Shown here: positions 36,090 to 38,932 of the stretch, piece by piece
How positions within the stretch are numbered: the first letter of the stretch is position 1
Layout: each line of letters starts with the position of its first letter
Source of the DNA: Anoxybacteroides tepidamans
GTDB lineage: Bacteria > Bacillota > Bacilli > Bacillales > Anoxybacillaceae
Direction: 5' to 3'
Assembly (NCBI RefSeq): GCF_014201465.1
Contig: NZ_JACHEP010000027.1
Span: forward strand, 1 to 38,932
Length of the DNA stretch: 38,932 bases
The notes under the pieces: model-generated
Seen by the model: only the letters and a program-made list of their open reading frames with translations
Told to the model about the DNA's origin: nothing
The model's database searches: none
Position numbers and translations under genes: made by a program

Positions 36090-36557
36090 ATGACGGAGCA
36101 GCTTCTTCAGCAAATTCTTGATACGCTCAATGTTGTCAAAACAAAAGTGGAGTCGCTTGAAGCTGGGCAAAAACGATTGGAAGAAAGACAAACGCGGCTC
36201 GAACAAGCTTTCACTCGACTCGAAGAAAGGCAAACACGGCTTGAGCAATCTTTCACTCGACTCGAAGAAAGGCAAACGCAGTTGGAAGAAAGACAAACAA
36301 AATTAGAAACAACTCAAAAATCTTTGCAGGCTGGACAAGAAGAATTATATGCGCTCGTTCAGGCGCTTATGCATCGGCAAGATGAAACAGATGCAAAACT
36401 AGAGGCATTAAGCATGGATATGCACAAACTTCACGAGAAAGTGGAAAAAAATACAGAGTTATTACATGAACTTCTTGAAAGCCATAAATCGATTTACGAA
36501 CTTTTAGGTGAACATGAAGTAGCTATTCGCACATTGAAAAAGAGAAGACCTGTTTAA
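36090..36557 (+). CDS. Coiled-coil protein with 14-residue tandem repeats
   Basis: 155 residues, AGGAGGTGA 6 nt before the ATG, a very strong ribosome site. Almost entirely alpha-helical coiled coil. Residues 30-71 repeat a 14-residue unit, LEERQTRLEQAFTR, twice and then its first half twice (LEERQTQ, LEERQTK). The end is basic (TLKKRRPV). No membrane segment or enzymatic motif. A TATAAT box at 36044-36049 may be its -10. It could be a scaffold or a nucleoid/cell-surface helper; no function can be assigned. Confidence 0.75.
   Translation: MTEQLLQQILDTLNVVKTKVESLEAGQKRLEERQTRLEQAFTRLEERQTRLEQSFTRLEERQTQLEERQTKLETTQKSLQAGQEELYALVQALMHRQDETDAKLEALSMDMHKLHEKVEKNTELLHELLESHKSIYELLGEHEVAIRTLKKRRPV
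36177..36302 (+). repeat. 42-bp tandem repeats inside the coiled-coil gene
   Basis: Two complete 42-bp units (36177-36218, 36219-36260) and two 21-bp half units (36261-36281, 36282-36302). In-frame unit-number change would lengthen or shorten the coil without breaking it. Confidence 0.8.
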
Positions 36558-36715
36558 CAAAAATTCCGTCATCATTTTCCACGTTCAAAAGATATTTTTG
36601 CCGTGGTGCTAGACAATCATCGAAACGTTAATGACCTGTATACTCTCATTCATTCGCGGTCAATCAACTAGCACCCCATTTGTTTTTCGTAAAAAACACT
36701 CGGGAATGCTGAGCG
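36558..36715. other. Intergenic, no gene seen
   Basis: Contains an 8-bp inverted repeat GGTGCTAG (36605-36612) and CTAGCACC (36668-36675) 55 bp apart. Short frames here lack ribosome sites. Confidence 0.3.
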
Positions 36716-37015
36716 TTATTAGTTCACTTCTCTTTCTAGCAGCGTATCTCCTACTTTGCTAATCCAAACATATGCATAATGCGTGCATTGCTGCACATCC
36801 ATTCCCGTTTTCTCACAAAAATAAAACGTGAGCTATGCTACAAATACTGAGCGTTAGCTTTGATCCTAACACGGCGAAAGTATCCAACCATCTCCACGTG
36901 CGAAAGTATTTTCATAACGCTTCATCTAAAGACAGTGCTGAACCGTTATGAATAGCCAGCCATATTCCCATAAAAAAGATCCTACAGACAACGCCAGCCA
37001 ACGTTTATTCATCAT
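36716..37015 (-). pseudogene. Decayed membrane-protein gene, PAP2-phosphatase-like start
   Basis: GAGGG precedes an ATGATG at 37010-37015. The frame gives NKRWLALSVGSFL, then after a one-base slip in a T6 run (about 36980-36986) FMGIWLAIHNGSALSLDEAL. A TGA follows, then KYFRTWRWLDTFAVLGSKLT and another stop. The pattern (hydrophobic helix, LDEAL, W-LD-FAVLGS) resembles the N-terminal region of PAP2-type phosphatases, but there is no catalytic part. At the distal end another frame reads YAYVWISKVGDTLLEREVN and stops at 36719. Multiple lesions, clearly non-functional. Confidence 0.45.
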
Positions 37016-37057
37016 GTTTCCCTCTTTTACTTTTTTCCTGCCCTTGCCCTTACCGAC

Positions 37058-37170
37058 CTCTTCTCTCCTTTGGCCAGTGTTGGTCAAGGGTGAATCCGAT
37101 TCCACAATCGCCTTCATTTTCCTTCAAAAGGTAGCTCGGGATCACTTTTCATAGAAATTTTGACGCTACC
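37058..37170. repeat. Structured dispersed repeat, copy 2
   Basis: Partner of 20295-20405, same orientation. On the minus strand: GGTAGC ... GCTACC stem, CCTTTTGAAGG mini-hairpin, CGATT-GTGG-AATCG hairpin and TTGACC ... GGCCAA. It ends 43 bp before the decayed gene's ATG at 37015. Confidence 0.7.
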
Positions 37171-37233
37171 CTATGTCAGAAATTCCGTAGTCAATGGTTT
37201 CCTTCATTGAATCTAAAACAAATATCGTGTAAT

Positions 37234-37249
37234 ATACTTGTTAGGGTAT
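37234..37249 (+). promoter_or_regulatory. Candidate CsoR/CstR-like operator ahead of the methyltransferase gene
   Basis: ATACTTGTTAGGGTAT: the right half (AGGGTAT) fits the ATACCCC-GGGGTAT type dyad, the left half only partly. It overlaps the promoter zone, 18-33 nt before the start codon. A rhodanese gene downstream makes sulfur-responsive control plausible. Confidence 0.25.
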
Positions 37250-37266
37250 AAAAGGAGGGACAAGAG

Positions 37267-37827
37267 ATGAGTGGACATCGATTTCACGTAAACAAAGCGG
37301 ACCGTTTGCTGCAACCGGCTCGCTACGAATTGTTGCAGCCCGAGAAGCGGATCGAGGAATTTGGCATTCAAAAAGCGGATGTCATCGCTGACTTAGGCGC
37401 AGGCAACGGCTTTTTCACTTTGCCTATGGCTGCTCGGTCACAAAAGGTATATGCGGTAGACATCGAACCAAAAATGCTGCAGTTATTGAAACAGCGTGCT
37501 GATGAACAACAACTAAAAAATATTGAGTTGGTTGAAAGCAGTTTGGACAATATTCGTTTAGAAGACCATTCGATCGATAAAGCGCTAGCAGCGTTCGTGT
37601 TACACGAAGTTCCACATTTAGACAAAACATTCGCAGAAATCAAACGGATTTTAAAACCAAACGGAATGTTATGTATTATCGAATGGGAGGCTGTCCAATC
37701 AGAGATGGGGCCTCCGCTTCACGAACGAATTGGTTCAAACACGCTAGCACAAGTGGTAAAGTCACACGGATTTACTGTCGAAGCACTTCATCTACACTCA
37801 TCATTTTATGTTCTGATAGTGAAATGA
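37267..37827 (+). CDS. Class I SAM-dependent methyltransferase
   Basis: 186 residues, AAAGGAGG 8 nt before the ATG. Rossmann methyltransferase: motif I VIADLGAGNGFFTLP (about 39-53), acidic VDIEPKML, then ALAAFVLHEVPHLDKTF and the UbiE-like ILKPNGMLCIIEW. Substrate unknown. Its stop overlaps the ribosome site of the rhodanese lipoprotein gene; this pairing (methyltransferase plus rhodanese) suggests a role linked to sulfur or thiol chemistry, which is inference. Confidence 0.85.
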   Translation: MSGHRFHVNKADRLLQPARYELLQPEKRIEEFGIQKADVIADLGAGNGFFTLPMAARSQKVYAVDIEPKMLQLLKQRADEQQLKNIELVESSLDNIRLEDHSIDKALAAFVLHEVPHLDKTFAEIKRILKPNGMLCIIEWEAVQSEMGPPLHERIGSNTLAQVVKSHGFTVEALHLHSSFYVLIVK

Positions 37828-37838
37828 GGAAGCTGCTC

Positions 37839-38477
37839 ATGAAAAAATTTGCTCTTTTTTTAATTAGCTTACTGCTAGCGACTGGTTGTTCTACGAAATC
37901 CGGTTTTTTTTTGCAAACATAAAATTGAGCCACTTCGCTCGTAAAAACGTGAGCCACTCCATTTCCAGCGAAAACACCGTCTTGATATGGAGTGAGAGGC
38001 ATGATAGGCTTGTGCCTATCGAAACACATTGATGTGTCGCCTTTCGAGTGGAATCATGCCTCTAGAGGCTCCGTGTCAAGACGCCCCAGACTTACCATTT
38101 GCCAATTTCGAAGTGGCTCACAAGGATGTAATCGGAGTGGCTCAAAATTCAATTATCAAATATCAAATACATCGGTTACACAAACGTATCTGTCGATGAA
38201 GCTGAAAAGATGATTGCCGATGGAAAAGTCGAAGTCATTGATGTAAGAACAGAAGAAGAGTTTGCATCCGTGCATATTCCAAACGCAAAGTTAATCCCGT
38301 TGCAACAACTACAAAACAGGCTCCATGAATTAGATAAAAACAAATCCTATTTAATCGTCTGCCGTTCTGGAAACCGGTCTACGCAGGCAAGCAACATCCT
38401 CGTCAAAGAAAGATTTTTCCACGTATACAAATATGAGCGGCGGCATGAATGAGTGGAAAGGTGCAATTGAACAATAA
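37839..38477 (+). pseudogene. Rhodanese-domain lipoprotein gene, interrupted by a mobile element and frameshifts
   Basis: The gene starts MKKFALFLISLLLATGCSTK, a lipoprotein signal with lipobox LATGC. It then runs through a T9 tract (one T too many for the later frame) and is interrupted at 37926-38144. Beyond the element the rhodanese domain resumes (YTNVSVDEAEKMIADGKVE, VIDVRTEEEFA) with the active-site loop VCRSGNRST, Cys near 38362. A further one-base shift at about 38428-38434 puts the normal end, MSGGMNEWKGAIEQ and a stop at 38477, out of frame. At least three lesions, so no intact sulfurtransferase is made. Confidence 0.85.
37926..38144. mobile_element. 219-bp non-autonomous element with double terminal inverted repeats (IS21-like ends)
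   Basis: The left end has TGAGCCACTTCG and, 20 bp on, GTGAGCCACTCC; the right end, on the other strand, has TGAGCCACTCCG and GTGAGCCACTTCG at the same spacing. The flanks are AAAT at 37922-37925 and AAAT at 38145-38148, a 4-bp target duplication. Two copies of the terminal motif per end are typical of the IS21 family. The interior has no transposase, only hairpins (GGCATGAT with ATCATGCC; ACACAT with ATGTGT), so it would need a transposase from elsewhere. Confidence 0.7.
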
Positions 38478-38483
38478 AAAACC

Positions 38484-38522
38484 GAGACGAAGAGTCACAT
38501 ACGCTGTTCGTCTGTGTTTTTC
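38484..38522 (+). terminator. Probable terminator after the rhodanese pseudogene
   Basis: GACGAA (38486-38491) and TTCGTC (38507-38512) pair around a 15-nt loop, followed by TGTGTTTTTCC. Confidence 0.45.
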
Positions 38523-38595
38523 CTTCCGTAGGCATAATATTTAGTACACGAAACGATGCGAAACATACTATATCAAAAGAAGGGAAGGAAAAAAC

Positions 38596-38790
38596 ATGTA
38601 TCCTATGCCTTATTACCAACCGCAATCATTCCTGCAATATCCACAGTTCGAAATGGCGGCACATCAACAAATCAAACAGCCTCTTTACCCTCATAAACAG
38701 CATTGCATGATTTATTTAATCGGTAGAGTATTTGACCGACAAACAACATACGCCATTGTTGCGTCTTGGGAAACGAACGAAATGTTTTAG
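38596..38790 (+). CDS. Small hypothetical protein, Tyr/Gln/Pro-rich N terminus
   Basis: 64 residues, GAAGGGAAGG 7 nt before the ATG. The N-terminal half is rich in Tyr, Pro and Gln (MYPMPYYQPQSFLQYPQ), as in some spore-coat or surface proteins; the C-terminal half is hydrophobic/beta-like (CMIYLIGRVFDRQTTYAIV). Clear start and stop and its own intergenic setting make it a likely real gene. I do not recognise the family. Confidence 0.6.
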   Translation: MYPMPYYQPQSFLQYPQFEMAAHQQIKQPLYPHKQHCMIYLIGRVFDRQTTYAIVASWETNEMF

Positions 38791-38807
38791 CATCGCAACA
38801 AAAACAA

Positions 38808-38838
38808 GAGGGTGTCCCAAAAATAACGGGGCACCCTC
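38808..38838 (-). terminator. Hairpin, terminator on the minus strand or end of an insertion sequence
   Basis: GAGGGTGTCCC and GGGGCACCCTC pair (one T-G). On the minus strand TTGTTTTTG follows. GGGTGTCCC-type sequences are also common at insertion-sequence ends. Confidence 0.5.
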
Positions 38839-38862
38839 ACTAGCGTTGCACAGCTTACAAAA

Positions 38863-38932
38863 TTAGTAAATAAAGTGTGATATAAAAAAACGTTTACGCA
38901 AAAGAAAAAAACTCCTATTGTAGAAGTGTTGG
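38863..38932 (-). pseudogene. C-terminal end of a frame entering from beyond the window, possibly a transposase
   Basis: Open minus-strand frame of 22 codons to the window edge, ending FFISHFIY and TAA at 38863. Basic and aromatic, followed by the 38808-38838 hairpin. Too short to identify; a transposase tail is a guess from the hairpin next to it. Confidence 0.2.

Noticed and set aside
36177-36302. CRISPR-like array
   Set aside because: Repeats are head-to-tail without spacers and encode in-frame heptads.
36605-36675. Inverted repeat GGTGCTAG/CTAGCACC as insertion element ends
   Set aside because: Only 8 bp, no target duplication, no gene between.
36631-36762. 42-codon frame with hydrophobic end (MLSVISSLLFLAAYLLLC)
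   Set aside because: No ribosome site; overlaps the opposite-strand relic, so likely its shadow.

Overview
The window looks like chromosomal DNA from a moderately thermophilic Bacillaceae, most like Anoxybacillus, Parageobacillus or Geobacillus. This rests on gene content (HemAT, YkcB/YkcC, LicR/LicBCA/LicH, GlnQHMP with GlnK/GlnL, YhaR, Maa), strong AGGAGG-type ribosome sites, GTG and TTG starts, and intergenic repeats of a Bacillaceae kind. There are no rRNA or tRNA genes, no CRISPR array and no phage. It is an ordinary metabolic region, but with much decay and several small repeats.

Layout. 1-2.5 kb: purine salvage. A cut-off NCS2 purine permease (minus) is preceded by the N-terminal stub of a second, NAT-type permease, and an ATZ/TRZ amidohydrolase lies divergently. 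2.5-5.8 kb: enoyl-CoA hydratase (yhaR type), an aldehyde dehydrogenase that follows the relic tail of a lost gene, and a maltose/sugar O-acetyltransferase. 5.9-8.7 kb: two soluble chemoreceptors facing each other across one terminator: the oxygen sensor HemAT and an MCP whose Cache-like sensor is C-terminal and apparently cytoplasmic. 9-13 kb: a cell-envelope glycosylation operon ykcB-ykcC-gtrA plus a small coupled ORF.

13.6-22.9 kb: a large minus-strand beta-glucoside (cellobiose/lichenan) locus: LicR; a second EIIA; a frameshifted MFS gene; GH4 LicH; then licB-licC-licA, a GH1 6-phospho-beta-glucosidase and a wrecked aldo/keto reductase. Both transcription units start with the same roughly 60-bp block: a TTTTTCC...GGAAAAA palindrome followed by a cre-like site and a -10. 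This is best read as LicR activation plus CcpA repression. 23-23.6 kb: a DUF1450 gene and ynfA behind a near-consensus Fur box. 23.7-29 kb: glnQ-glnH-glnM-glnP (glutamine ABC importer) followed directly by the glnK-glnL two-component pair. 29-30.8 kb: a LysE-type exporter and a Sir2 deacylase. 30.8-35.6 kb: class III aminotransferase, CoA-acylating malonate/methylmalonate-semialdehyde dehydrogenase and a PucR-family regulator, probably a beta-alanine (omega-amino acid) degradation module.

35.7-38.9 kb: small proteins, a coiled-coil protein, relics, a SAM methyltransferase and a rhodanese lipoprotein gene destroyed by a 219-bp non-coding element with double terminal repeats and a 4-bp target duplication. 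A 110-bp structured repeat occurs both here (37.1 kb) and in the lic locus (20.3 kb), each time just 5' of a decayed minus-strand gene. I found no clear evidence for a wholly new multi-gene system. The most unusual items are the shared LicR promoter block, the structured dispersed repeat, the small non-autonomous element and the MCP with inverted domain order.
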